Notes under the pieces: generated by a model
Seen by the model: the letters and a program-made list of their open reading frames with translations, nothing else
What the model was told of the DNA's origin: nothing
The model's database searches: none
Program-made: the position numbers and the translations under genes
Assembly (NCBI GenBank): GCA_028277515.1
Contig: JANQGC010000146.1
Span: 45,194 to 109,193 of the forward strand
Source of the DNA: Anaerolineae bacterium
GTDB lineage: Bacteria > Chloroflexota > Anaerolineae > Promineifilales > Promineifilaceae
Direction of reading: 5' to 3'
Length of the DNA: 64,000 nt
Part shown: in pieces, positions 44,908-53,054 of the stretch
How positions within the stretch are numbered: the stretch's first letter is position 1
Layout: each line of letters starts with the position of its first letter

Positions 44908-46101
44908 ATGTACTTCAATTCTGAGCTTATCCTGGCACCGGCAGAAATCAAGCCATTGTTTATGCTGGACCCAGAGATCGTGTTTTTGAATCATGGCTCC
45001 TTTGGCGCGACACCGCGACCGGTCTTTGCCGCATATCAGCGTTGGCAGGAAACCCTGGAGTGGCAGCCGGTGCAGTTTTTAGCGGCCGACATCGAAGGGC
45101 ATTTGGCCAGGGCGCGGGAGACATTAGGAAATTATGTCCGGGCTGATGCCGGCGACCTGGTTTATGTGCCCAACGTCACATTTGCGCTCAATATTGTGGC
45201 TCGCTCTCTGGACCTAGGACGAGGCGATCAAGTCTTGTCCACCAACCATGAATATGGAGCTTGCAATAATGTCTGGCAATTTTTAAGCCGCAAACGAGGT
45301 TTCGACTATCATTCGGTTAGAATTTCGCTGCCTCTACCCGGTGATGGCCGGCTTATTGATCTACTTTGGGAGGCTGTTACGCCGCAAACACGGGTTATAT
45401 TTCTCAGCCACATTAGTTCCTCAACGGCTAGCCAATTCCCTGTACAAGAAATCTGTTCCCGAGCGCGGGAGGTGGGGATTTTGACTGTTATTGATGGAGC
45501 ACATGCGCCGGGACAAATCCCCCTGGATTTGCCGGCGATTGGGGCAGATTTCTACCTGGGCAACTGCCACAAATGGTTGTGCAGCCCCAAAGGAGCCGGT
45601 TTTCTTTATGCGCGGCGTGAGGTGCAGCACCTGATCGAGCCGCTGGTTGTAGGTTGGGGTTGGGGAGAAGATCGTGAGATTACTTTTGGCTCTGATTACC
45701 TGGATTATTTGCAATGGTTGGGCACGAACGACTTATCGGCATACCTGGCTGTCCCGGCGGCTATTCAATTCCAGGAGGATTATCATTGGACGGCCGTTCG
45801 CCGGCGTTGCCATGCTCTCTTGAAGCAGGCCGAAAGCCGAATTTGTGAATTGACTGGATTGGATTCCCTATACAGAACACCTGAAAATTATCATCAAATG
45901 GCTATCGCCCCGCTGCCCAAAATTGGCGATCTGCATGCATTGAAACAGAGGCTTTACGAAGATTTTCGTGTTGAGGTACCGCTGATCGAATGGGCGGGGG
46001 GGCATTTCATTCGCATATCGGTGCAGGGGTACAACAGCGCGGAAGATATTGATGTTTTGCTGGAAGGTTTAGCGAGACTGTTGCCACAATACAGTGTCTG
46101 A
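44908..46101 (+). CDS. Class V aminotransferase (isopenicillin-N-epimerase-like)
   Basis: A 397-residue PLP enzyme of fold type I. LDPEIVFLNHGSFGATPRPVF is the family's N-terminal signature, and GNCHKWLCSPKGAGFLYAR carries the PLP lysine (Lys222). VIDGAHAPGQIPLDL provides the cofactor-binding Asp and His. Members include isopenicillin N epimerase-like and cysteine desulfurase-like enzymes; the substrate here is unknown. The ATG at 44908 has no clear Shine-Dalgarno sequence. An internal ATG at 44962 is possible but would cut close to the conserved core. It converges with the DUF89 gene, 3 bp apart. Confidence 0.85.
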   Translation: MYFNSELILAPAEIKPLFMLDPEIVFLNHGSFGATPRPVFAAYQRWQETLEWQPVQFLAADIEGHLARARETLGNYVRADAGDLVYVPNVTFALNIVARSLDLGRGDQVLSTNHEYGACNNVWQFLSRKRGFDYHSVRISLPLPGDGRLIDLLWEAVTPQTRVIFLSHISSSTASQFPVQEICSRAREVGILTVIDGAHAPGQIPLDLPAIGADFYLGNCHKWLCSPKGAGFLYARREVQHLIEPLVVGWGWGEDREITFGSDYLDYLQWLGTNDLSAYLAVPAAIQFQEDYHWTAVRRRCHALLKQAESRICELTGLDSLYRTPENYHQMAIAPLPKIGDLHALKQRLYEDFRVEVPLIEWAGGHFIRISVQGYNSAEDIDVLLEGLARLLPQYSV

Positions 46102-46104
46102 TTT

Positions 46105-47334
46105 TCAAGGAGCAAACTGAATCACACCCCAGCGGCCGTTGACCATCCAATCCGGATCTTCCCGATCCAGCCGTTCGATCTGCTCTGTGCTCAGGCCGGC
46201 CGCCAATTCTGCCTTAAGTGAACGTAAGGCCAGGAAGGGCGCGGGTCGATAGGCCATGATCTTTTGGAAATCGGCCGTGTAGGGCCAATATCGATCACCC
46301 AAAATGCGGCGGTAATTGGCATCTCCCTTGCTGATGATCAAGGTGGATTGCGCCAGATCCTGGCGTAGATCCGGGGGCATTTGCCAGAGGGCGAGAGGGG
46401 ATGTCCAGAAGGGGTGGGTTTGCAGGGCCAGGCGGCCGTTCGCCAGTTCATGCCGCAAGCGTGCACCCATAGCTGCGGTCGCTTCGTCTTCCGAGTTGGC
46501 CAGAAAATCAATGGTATAGCGCACATCTTTCTTCATGGCATCAGAAACAAAAGTTGGGTGACTTTTCAGGTGCAGGTTAACTAGATTGACCGCATCTGTG
46601 GCAAGCAGATAATCAGCCAGGACCAGGTCGGAGACCAGTTCCAGCCCGGCATTGTCGACGATGAAATCGACCTGTCCCCCTTTGTTTTGATCCAAATAAG
46701 CCGTGACCTGGTCGCTGTCATCAACCAGGGTATGTTCTTCAAGGGCCTCCCAGTCGGCTTGCGATGGCTGTGCGCCTTCATCTGCCGGCCAAAGGCTCAT
46801 ATCGGCGCGGTTGCCCCAAAGATCAATGGCCAGAAGAGCGGCCAGGTGTGATCGTTGAAAACCGTCTGCCAGCCAATGGTGCAACCGCTCGGTGAGAGTA
46901 TTGATGACGTCTTTGGATACCTCAAGGCCATGTTCCTTTTGGAAGGCAAATGGATCTTGTTCTTTGCCGGGACCGGAGCCAAAGTAACCGGTCGCTTCCA
47001 GGAGACGACGATAAAAGTAAGTCTCGGTAAAAAACCAGGGCGCTTCCAGCCAATCCTGTCCCAGGTAGGGTTGGGTGTAGCTTTTCCATTCCTGGGAATC
47101 CGCTGCGCCGTCTTGATCCAGGTGGCGTAGGGGAGCCTGGGGGATATCGGCGATGAGTGCCCGGATACGCTCCACCTGGATTGCAGAAAAGTCGTTTTCA
47201 ACCAGGGTGCGCCGGGCGATATCGACAACGCGCTCAGACATCGTTCCATAGGCCCAGGTGCCGGGAATATCACTGCGAATAGGATCGGGAATCGGAAGAG
47301 CAGGTATCGTTGATTTATTGATCGATTTCATCAT
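46105..47334 (-). CDS. Damage-control phosphatase ARMT1-like (DUF89)
   Basis: A 409-residue metal-dependent phosphatase-like protein. Family marks are the helical N-terminal domain, VDFIVDNAGLELVSDLVLADYLL with the metal-binding Asp-Asn, LIISKGDANYRRILGDRYWP, and the C-terminal FLALRSLKAELAAGLS. The family removes phosphate from damaged sugar-phosphate or metabolite esters. Two ATGs (47334, 47331) are possible and neither has a strong ribosome site. Its neighbours do not suggest a specific pathway. Confidence 0.8.
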   Translation of the reverse strand: MMKSINKSTIPALPIPDPIRSDIPGTWAYGTMSERVVDIARRTLVENDFSAIQVERIRALIADIPQAPLRHLDQDGAADSQEWKSYTQPYLGQDWLEAPWFFTETYFYRRLLEATGYFGSGPGKEQDPFAFQKEHGLEVSKDVINTLTERLHHWLADGFQRSHLAALLAIDLWGNRADMSLWPADEGAQPSQADWEALEEHTLVDDSDQVTAYLDQNKGGQVDFIVDNAGLELVSDLVLADYLLATDAVNLVNLHLKSHPTFVSDAMKKDVRYTIDFLANSEDEATAAMGARLRHELANGRLALQTHPFWTSPLALWQMPPDLRQDLAQSTLIISKGDANYRRILGDRYWPYTADFQKIMAYRPAPFLALRSLKAELAAGLSTEQIERLDREDPDWMVNGRWGVIQFAP

Positions 47335-47391
47335 TCATTTTCACTTGTTTAAATGGTGGCCAGCTTGGAAAATCATTGAGGTTAACAATAC

Positions 47392-48096
47392 TCAGCCAAT
47401 AATCAGGAATATTCCCAGAAACAGCAAAGCCACCAATACAATTTTACGAAATAATTCGGCGTTTATTTTTGAAGAAACGGCAAAACCGGCAACCAACCCC
47501 AGGGCAATTCCAGGCAATGATAACAACAGGTTTTGGCCGACAATGGCGGTTAGATTTCCACTTACAGCGTGTACACCGATCACGATTAAGCCAAACAGGA
47601 TAAAGAAGCCTTGCAAATTACACTTAAATTCTTCCGGAGGCCAGCGCTGGCTGTTGCCATAAATGATGACGGGTGGGCCGGAAGTATTGTATGCACCACC
47701 CAGTAAACCGGCGGCAAAGCCAAAGCCATAAGCCCAGGCGGGATGAGCCAGTTCAGGGAAATTAGGGCTGAACAAGGAATAGAGGCTATAACCGATGAGT
47801 ATAAGGCCCAATAAGGTGGTTACAATGTCTTCGTTGACTTCTCGTAAAGCAAAGATTCCAATGGGTATAGCGATAATGGCAGCCACGGTGAGCCGGACGA
47901 AAGCGCGCAGGTTAAGCGCGTGCCGGTAGCGCAAAAAAATAAAAACTTCGGCTATTATGCCGATAATCGCAACCAGCGGCGCGGCCGTTTGAATGCCCAG
48001 AATCGTGACCAGCACGGGCATTGAAACCAAAGCCAGGCCGAAACCGACACTGCTTTGCACAAATGTAGCGATAAAAATGATCAGAGCGACGAGCAT
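47392..48096 (-). CDS. TauE/SafE (TSUP) family membrane transporter
   Basis: A 234-residue permease with about seven or eight hydrophobic segments. The family repeat signature FVQSSVGFGLALVSMPVL at the N terminus is echoed in the second half by GFAAGLLGGAYNTSGPPVIIYG. The family exports or imports sulfite, sulfoacetate or related small organic anions; the substrate is not readable. Start at 48096 has a weak ribosome-binding site. It follows the solute-binding lipoprotein gene on the same strand with a 47-bp gap. Confidence 0.85.
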   Translation of the reverse strand: MLVALIIFIATFVQSSVGFGLALVSMPVLVTILGIQTAAPLVAIIGIIAEVFIFLRYRHALNLRAFVRLTVAAIIAIPIGIFALREVNEDIVTTLLGLILIGYSLYSLFSPNFPELAHPAWAYGFGFAAGLLGGAYNTSGPPVIIYGNSQRWPPEEFKCNLQGFFILFGLIVIGVHAVSGNLTAIVGQNLLLSLPGIALGLVAGFAVSSKINAELFRKIVLVALLFLGIFLIIG

Positions 48097-48143
48097 AATA
48101 CTTGTTATTTACTTTAAACAAAACCCAGGAAGTTTATCACATT

Positions 48144-49754
48144 TTAGTCGGAGCGCTCGATAGAAACTTGATGCCATTGGCGAACGTCTATGGGGGTCAA
48201 CTCGTAACCTTGCAGTTCAGGGCTGACCAGGACCGCTGAAAGGCCGTGACTGGTGAAAATCACAGGGGCCTGCTCCACGATGAGCCGTTCAACCTCCTGG
48301 TACATCGCCAACCGTTCCCGAATATCGCTTTCCCCACGCGCCGCATCCAAAAGGGCGTCGATCTGCGAGTCGCTAAAACCGCCTAAATTTTGGGCTGAAT
48401 CGCTGTGATAAAGGACGTCCAGGAAATTTTGCGGGTCGGGATAGTCGGCACACCAACCGGAAGAGTAGAAATGGCCGACATTGCCGGCGTACAACTCATC
48501 ATAATAAGTGAATGGCTCAAGCATGATCGGCTCAATGGTCACTCCCAGGTTTTCCTGCCAGAGAGTGATGATTGCCGTAATATAAGGACCGATATCATCA
48601 TAGCCCTGTGTGGTGAAGGTTAGTGTGCCTATATCGGCCGGATTTTCATACCCCGCTTCGGCTAGTAGCTGTCGTGCACGTTCCGGATCAAAGGGATAGC
48701 GCTCACCATCTAACCCCCCATAACCGGGCATGCCCGGAGGCAGCGACCCATGCGCGGGCAAGGCGTTGCCATTGGAGAAGGTTTCGATCAGGCGCTCCTT
48801 ATCTAATGCGTGACTGAAAGCCTGGCGCACACGCACATCATCAAACGGAGCCAGGCGATTATTAAGGCCGATGGTTGAGGTACACATCCCAACACTCGTT
48901 CTCAATTCCTCGCTGAGGGGATTGTTCGGATCCTGCACGCGTTCCAATGTCCCGCTGCCGATTCCCACCAGGTCGATTTCCCCGGTTTCATAACGAGCCA
49001 GGGACAATCCGGGACCCATGTCAAACACCACATGACTGACCCTGGCCGGCTCCAGGTAATATTGATCATTGCGGGCCAGGATCAGCAGTTCATCATCACG
49101 CCAGGTCTGCAGCTTGAATGGTCCGGTTCCATTAGGCTGATGCTCCCAGTCGGATTGCTTCACATTTTCCTGATCAACGATATAGGCGACCGGATAAGCC
49201 ACCTTAGCTAAAAAGGTGACGGTGGGCGCGGCTAAACGGACCTCCAGGGTATGGTCGTCGACAGCGCGCAAACCGCTGATCTGATCAGCTTCTCCGGCCA
49301 GTTTTTCGGTCACGCCGGCGATGCTTCCCAGGTAGGTGTTGACGGTGTCTGACCCGGTTGCCGGATCGGCCGCGCGTTCCCATGAATAGATGACATCTTG
49401 AGCAGTAACCGGTCTTCCGTCATGAAAAACAGCATTTTTGCGCAGATAAAAGGTGTATAGCAACCCGTCGTCGCTGACTTCCCAACCGGCTGCCAGTTCC
49501 GGCTGCACCTGTAAATCCGTGTCCAGCGCGGTTAGTCCACTGAAAATATGACCCAAAGCGCCGTCGGGACCGCCAATAGTTTTAGCCGGATCGAGGGTTA
49601 ACGGCTGCCCGCTTCGCAAGACAATCGCATCATTTATGTTCACCCCTTCTGCTTCCAGGCGGCGATCACCTGATGATGATGCCAAAGAAAGCAGTTGGCA
49701 GCTCATCAACATGAGGGAGACGATTAGTAAGTAACCTAAATATCTGCGTTTCAT
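48144..49754 (-). CDS. Lipoprotein, peptide/nickel-type ABC transporter substrate-binding protein
   Basis: A 536-residue SBP_bac_5-family protein. The signal ends in a lipobox (LMLMSC) at about residue 19. The mature protein shows AIVLRSGQPLTLDPAKTIGGPDGALGHIFSGLTALDTD, YTFYLRKNAVFHDGRPVTAQDVIYSWERAADP, and FDDVRVRQAFSHALDKERLIE, all characteristic. It binds oligopeptides or similar ligands outside the cytoplasmic membrane. No permease or ATPase genes are next to it. The ATG at 49754 (AAGGAAAGG upstream) overlaps the stop of the metallopeptidase gene by 4 bp, so the two are translationally coupled. Confidence 0.9.
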   Translation of the reverse strand: MKRRYLGYLLIVSLMLMSCQLLSLASSSGDRRLEAEGVNINDAIVLRSGQPLTLDPAKTIGGPDGALGHIFSGLTALDTDLQVQPELAAGWEVSDDGLLYTFYLRKNAVFHDGRPVTAQDVIYSWERAADPATGSDTVNTYLGSIAGVTEKLAGEADQISGLRAVDDHTLEVRLAAPTVTFLAKVAYPVAYIVDQENVKQSDWEHQPNGTGPFKLQTWRDDELLILARNDQYYLEPARVSHVVFDMGPGLSLARYETGEIDLVGIGSGTLERVQDPNNPLSEELRTSVGMCTSTIGLNNRLAPFDDVRVRQAFSHALDKERLIETFSNGNALPAHGSLPPGMPGYGGLDGERYPFDPERARQLLAEAGYENPADIGTLTFTTQGYDDIGPYITAIITLWQENLGVTIEPIMLEPFTYYDELYAGNVGHFYSSGWCADYPDPQNFLDVLYHSDSAQNLGGFSDSQIDALLDAARGESDIRERLAMYQEVERLIVEQAPVIFTSHGLSAVLVSPELQGYELTPIDVRQWHQVSIERSD

Positions 49755-51136
49755 GCGCCTTTCCTTTTGCGCCAGGAAATTGCACCAACTAAAAACAAAG
49801 GGACCAGACCCAGGCCGCAAATACCGGCCGTGGGACCGGGATCAGGCGAGGGAGCAGGTGATTGGGCTGCTGCTGGCGGGGTCGGTAAATCAACGGGAGC
49901 GGACAAAGGCATGACGGTGGGAATCGCGGCCGCGCTGATGGGCGTGGGTGTGGGGGGGACCGGACGCAGGGGCAGACCAAGCCATTGGCGCCACTCTTGT
50001 TCAATACTGTCTACATTTTGACCATAGATTTGTTCAAGAGCGTCGTCATAACTCTCCCCCTGGGCCAGGAGCAGTAACAGATCCTGTAATTTTTCTTTGC
50101 CATATTCCTCTCTAAGAAATTTAACCGTGCTGTAGCTCTGGCTGTAGGCGCTGCCGGCATCGTCCCCGTGAGCCGGGAATGGGCCATTTAGACTGCGTAG
50201 GGGTGCAAAACTGTTTTGTTTTGTTGCTTGCTCCAGGTTATCAAGCACGGATCCGCCCGGTTCGCCCTCGGCATAAGTAGCCAGCCCTTCTTCCAACCAG
50301 GTCGGCCGGTGACCACCAACACAATTTTGGCCAAATCTGCCCAATGCCAGGTGGGCTAACTCATGGCGAACGGTGGGTTTGCCCCAACTCTCGGCCAGGC
50401 TGGGCGGAACACCCATGAGGATGGTGCTATATTCGGGAAAGGCCACACCACCGGCCCAATCTTGAATGGAGAGGACCGCCTCACGCATATCGGCCGAACT
50501 GCCATAGATATAAAAGGTCACGTCCTCTTGCAGTTCAATGCCCAAGTCCTCTTCCAGTAAATCCAGCCCGGATGCGGCCGCCTCAAGTAAAAGCGGTCCC
50601 ACGTCCTCACCCTGGTACCAGTTCAGAGTAATATTGTCTTGGGTGATCGTTTCCCAGGAGAAGCGCTCATCTTCAAAAGTGAGCGTTTGGCGAGGGGTGA
50701 CATAGGTTTGTCCCTGGTTATCGGTCACTTCCCACTCCCACCAGAGATCAACCCCCGGTGGCGGGTTGCCGGAACGGACCATAGCCCATTCCCATTCCAA
50801 CTTTGCCCCTTCAGCTTCAACAGGCACGGTTGTACTCACACCAAGGCAGCTTGCTTGCTCGACATCATAAATCAAGGCAGCATCAACGATGTTCAAGGAG
50901 TGATCAAGCTCTAATTGAAAAGAAACCGACTGGGGAAAATCGACAATGGCCTGGTTGTTGATGATATCGCTTTCTGGGAGAGGGGCAGGTGACTGCGCGT
51001 TCAGAAACTTTAGCGGACCGAGCGAGATCAAGAGTAAAAAAACGAATATGAAAAACGAAAGACGAAATAGCATTGTGAGAGGAAAGATAACAAAGATTTG
51101 GGCAGGTGCAATAGACTCTAAGTATGGTATACACAA
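49751..51136 (-). CDS. Exported gluzincin-like metallopeptidase with C-terminal anchor
   Basis: Up to 461 residues. It has an N-terminal signal segment (LFRLSFFIFVFLLLISLG) and a peptidase-MA-like zinc domain with HELAHLALGRFGQ and the downstream glutamate in TWLEEGLATYAEGE. A Pro/Thr/Ala-rich spacer (PTPTPISAAAIPT...) and a C-terminal tripartite tail GICGLGLVPLFLVGAISWRKRKGA follow. The tail resembles GlyGly-CTERM-type sorting anchors. An internal ATG at 51073 gives a normal signal peptide and may be the true start; neither start has a clear ribosome site. It is coupled to the solute-binding lipoprotein, suggesting cleavage and uptake of peptides at the cell surface. Confidence 0.8.
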   Translation of the reverse strand: MCIPYLESIAPAQIFVIFPLTMLFRLSFFIFVFLLLISLGPLKFLNAQSPAPLPESDIINNQAIVDFPQSVSFQLELDHSLNIVDAALIYDVEQASCLGVSTTVPVEAEGAKLEWEWAMVRSGNPPPGVDLWWEWEVTDNQGQTYVTPRQTLTFEDERFSWETITQDNITLNWYQGEDVGPLLLEAAASGLDLLEEDLGIELQEDVTFYIYGSSADMREAVLSIQDWAGGVAFPEYSTILMGVPPSLAESWGKPTVRHELAHLALGRFGQNCVGGHRPTWLEEGLATYAEGEPGGSVLDNLEQATKQNSFAPLRSLNGPFPAHGDDAGSAYSQSYSTVKFLREEYGKEKLQDLLLLLAQGESYDDALEQIYGQNVDSIEQEWRQWLGLPLRPVPPTPTPISAAAIPTVMPLSAPVDLPTPPAAAQSPAPSPDPGPTAGICGLGLVPLFLVGAISWRKRKGA

Positions 51137-51198
51137 GCCCCGGCGGATTGCATTATAAATATCTACGACATGTCAACAATCCTCTGTGGTCTTTAAAG

Positions 51199-51302
51199 CA
51201 GGGCGATTCCAAAGTTACCAATTGAATGTAACCGAAATTTCATAATTTCGCTCCTCAGCGCGATAAGTAATAGGTTACATATCCGACATTGGAATCACCC
51301 TG
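51199..51302. mobile_element. MITE-like element with 14-bp terminal inverted repeats
   Basis: The element is 104 bp. It begins CAGGGCGATTCCAA and ends TTGGAATCACCCTG (13 of 14 positions complementary). Flanks GTCTTTAAAG and GTCATTGAAG form an imperfect 10-bp target duplication (8 of 10). Inside are smaller hairpins (GTTAC/GTAAC and CGAAAT/ATTTCG). It codes for nothing and no transposase is nearby. Confidence 0.6.
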
Positions 51303-51312
51303 GTCATTGAAG

Positions 51313-51340
51313 TGGACAAATACGCTTCCTCTGCTACAAT
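51313..51340 (+). promoter_or_regulatory. Candidate promoter of the ATPase pair
   Basis: TGGACA (51313-51318) and TACAAT (51335-51340) are separated by 16 bases, 65 bp ahead of the first ATPase start and right after the MITE-like element. The remaining bases of the 51137-51405 gap hold nothing else recognised. Confidence 0.45.
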
Positions 51341-51405
51341 ACTAGCATCAATTGTAATATGTCAACTGAATATGTAAAGTTGATCGTTTATTCTGAAGGG
51401 CACTT

Positions 51406-53040
51406 ATGGTTGGAATTTCAAACCCCTATATTGCCGGCAACCCTGTTCGAGGTCAAGGGCATTTTGTCGGCCGAACGGACATCTTGCTTGATGTTCTGCG
51501 ACTGCTGCGCAATCCAAATGCCAATGCCATCGCCTTATATGGACAGCGCCGCATCGGTAAAACATCCATTCTCTTCCAGTTAGAAGAACAACTGGCAGAA
51601 ACCGGCCGTTATCTGCCAGTCTATTTTGATTTGCATGATAAAGCGGATTTATCCCTGCCGGAAATTCTTTTTCGTATGGCCGGTCAGATTGCCCGTTATG
51701 TGGATATGCATCCACTGGACCACGAAAAATTTGAAGGAGATGCCGGCTACTTCCATAATGCATTTTTACCGCAGGCGATTGAGAAAACCAATAAGAAATT
51801 AATCCTGCTTTTCGATGAGTTTGATGTGCTGGACCGTCCTTATAAAGGACAGGTTGGTGCTACCTTTTTGCCCTATTTGCGCAAATGGATGGCTCACAAG
51901 TACCAGGTGCACTTCGTCCTGGCCATGGGCCGCCGGCCGGAAGATTTATCAGCACGGATGCTCAACGCCTTCAAACAGGTGAAAGCGCATCATGTATCGC
52001 TGATGGATCTGCCGGAAAGTCTGGCCATTGTGCGCCAGTCAGAGCATAACAACAGTTTGCGCTGGTCGGAGGCGGGTATCAATCGCGTTTGTTACTGGAC
52101 CCAGGGACATCCATATTTGACACAACTGTTGTGCAGTGAGGTTTGGGAGGCGGCTTACGATCATTCACCCAGGGGAGTGCCCACGGCCGATGCTCGTGAT
52201 GTGGACCAGGCGGTAGAGGCTACTTTAGAGCAGGGGGCCAACGCATTCCAATGGATTTGGAATGGCCTGCCCCCCGCCGAAAAAGTTTTTATGGCGGCAA
52301 TGGCCGGTACAGATAAGGCGACAGTAAATAGGGAGCAGGTGCATTCAATCTTGGATAATAACGGCATTTGTATCATCACCCGCGAACTGCGCATGGCCCC
52401 GGAAATGTTAATCAAGTGGGATTTACTGCGCCATGTGGGCAGTGGCTACCGTTTCAGCATCCCTTTGTTGCATCTTTGGGTGGCGCAAAATAGGCCTCTA
52501 CGCCGGGTAAAAGCAGAGCTAGACAGCCAAAAACCGCAGGCGGAAAATTTATTTGTCAAGGCGCAAAAGCAGTTCGATCAAGGACATTTGCCGGAAGCGC
52601 AACTTAGCCTAAGACGGGCCCTGGCTATCAATCCCGATCATGTGCAGGCTCGGCTCTTATTAGGTCGCATCCATTTGCAAAAAGAACACCTGGCGGAAGC
52701 GGTGGCGGCTATGGAATCAGCGTATGCTGCCGATCCGGCCGCGGCGCGAAAAGGATTGATCGCCGCCCTGCTGGCTTTGGCCGGTGAGCAGGAAGATGAA
52801 GATGAACGCTGGCGGACGATCAGCCGCATTCTACGGATTGCCCCGGACCAACCGGATGCCCTCAAACACCAAGAAGCGATTATCAATGGCTGGGCCGAGA
52901 AAGCATTGGCCGAGAATGATTATGAAACGGCATTGCATGCTTATGAACAGTTAGGTCTGAACAGCAAAGCAGCCAGGATGAGACTGCAAATGCGTCGCCA
53001 GGCGATCAGCCAACGTTTATCCTGGCTGTCTCGTTCATAG
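51406..53040 (+). CDS. STAND-like AAA ATPase with C-terminal TPR
   Basis: A 544-residue protein. The N-terminal ATPase domain has FVGRTDILLDVLRLL (orc/cdc6-like start), Walker A YGQRRIGKTSIL (about 46), Walker B LILLFDEFDVLDRP (about 137) and a winged-helix-like section (GHPYLTQLLCSEV...). The C-terminal third (about 375-525) has tetratricopeptide-like repeats. AAGGG precedes the ATG by 5 bases. A second ATPase of the same general build starts 14 bp after its stop. The pair could be a signalling or conflict (defence) ATPase unit; no effector domain is recognised. Confidence 0.8.
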   Translation: MVGISNPYIAGNPVRGQGHFVGRTDILLDVLRLLRNPNANAIALYGQRRIGKTSILFQLEEQLAETGRYLPVYFDLHDKADLSLPEILFRMAGQIARYVDMHPLDHEKFEGDAGYFHNAFLPQAIEKTNKKLILLFDEFDVLDRPYKGQVGATFLPYLRKWMAHKYQVHFVLAMGRRPEDLSARMLNAFKQVKAHHVSLMDLPESLAIVRQSEHNNSLRWSEAGINRVCYWTQGHPYLTQLLCSEVWEAAYDHSPRGVPTADARDVDQAVEATLEQGANAFQWIWNGLPPAEKVFMAAMAGTDKATVNREQVHSILDNNGICIITRELRMAPEMLIKWDLLRHVGSGYRFSIPLLHLWVAQNRPLRRVKAELDSQKPQAENLFVKAQKQFDQGHLPEAQLSLRRALAINPDHVQARLLLGRIHLQKEHLAEAVAAMESAYAADPAAARKGLIAALLALAGEQEDEDERWRTISRILRIAPDQPDALKHQEAIINGWAEKALAENDYETALHAYEQLGLNSKAARMRLQMRRQAISQRLSWLSRS

Positions 53041-53054
53041 GTTAAGGTTTGAAG

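Noticed and set aside
49767..50021. Forward frame opposite the metallopeptidase tail
   Set aside because: Arises from the Pro/Thr/Ala-rich spacer codons; glycine/valine-rich product without features.
4457..51340. CRISPR array or tandem direct-repeat array
   Set aside because: No regularly spaced direct repeats were seen; the repeats present are palindromic singletons or one tandem pair.
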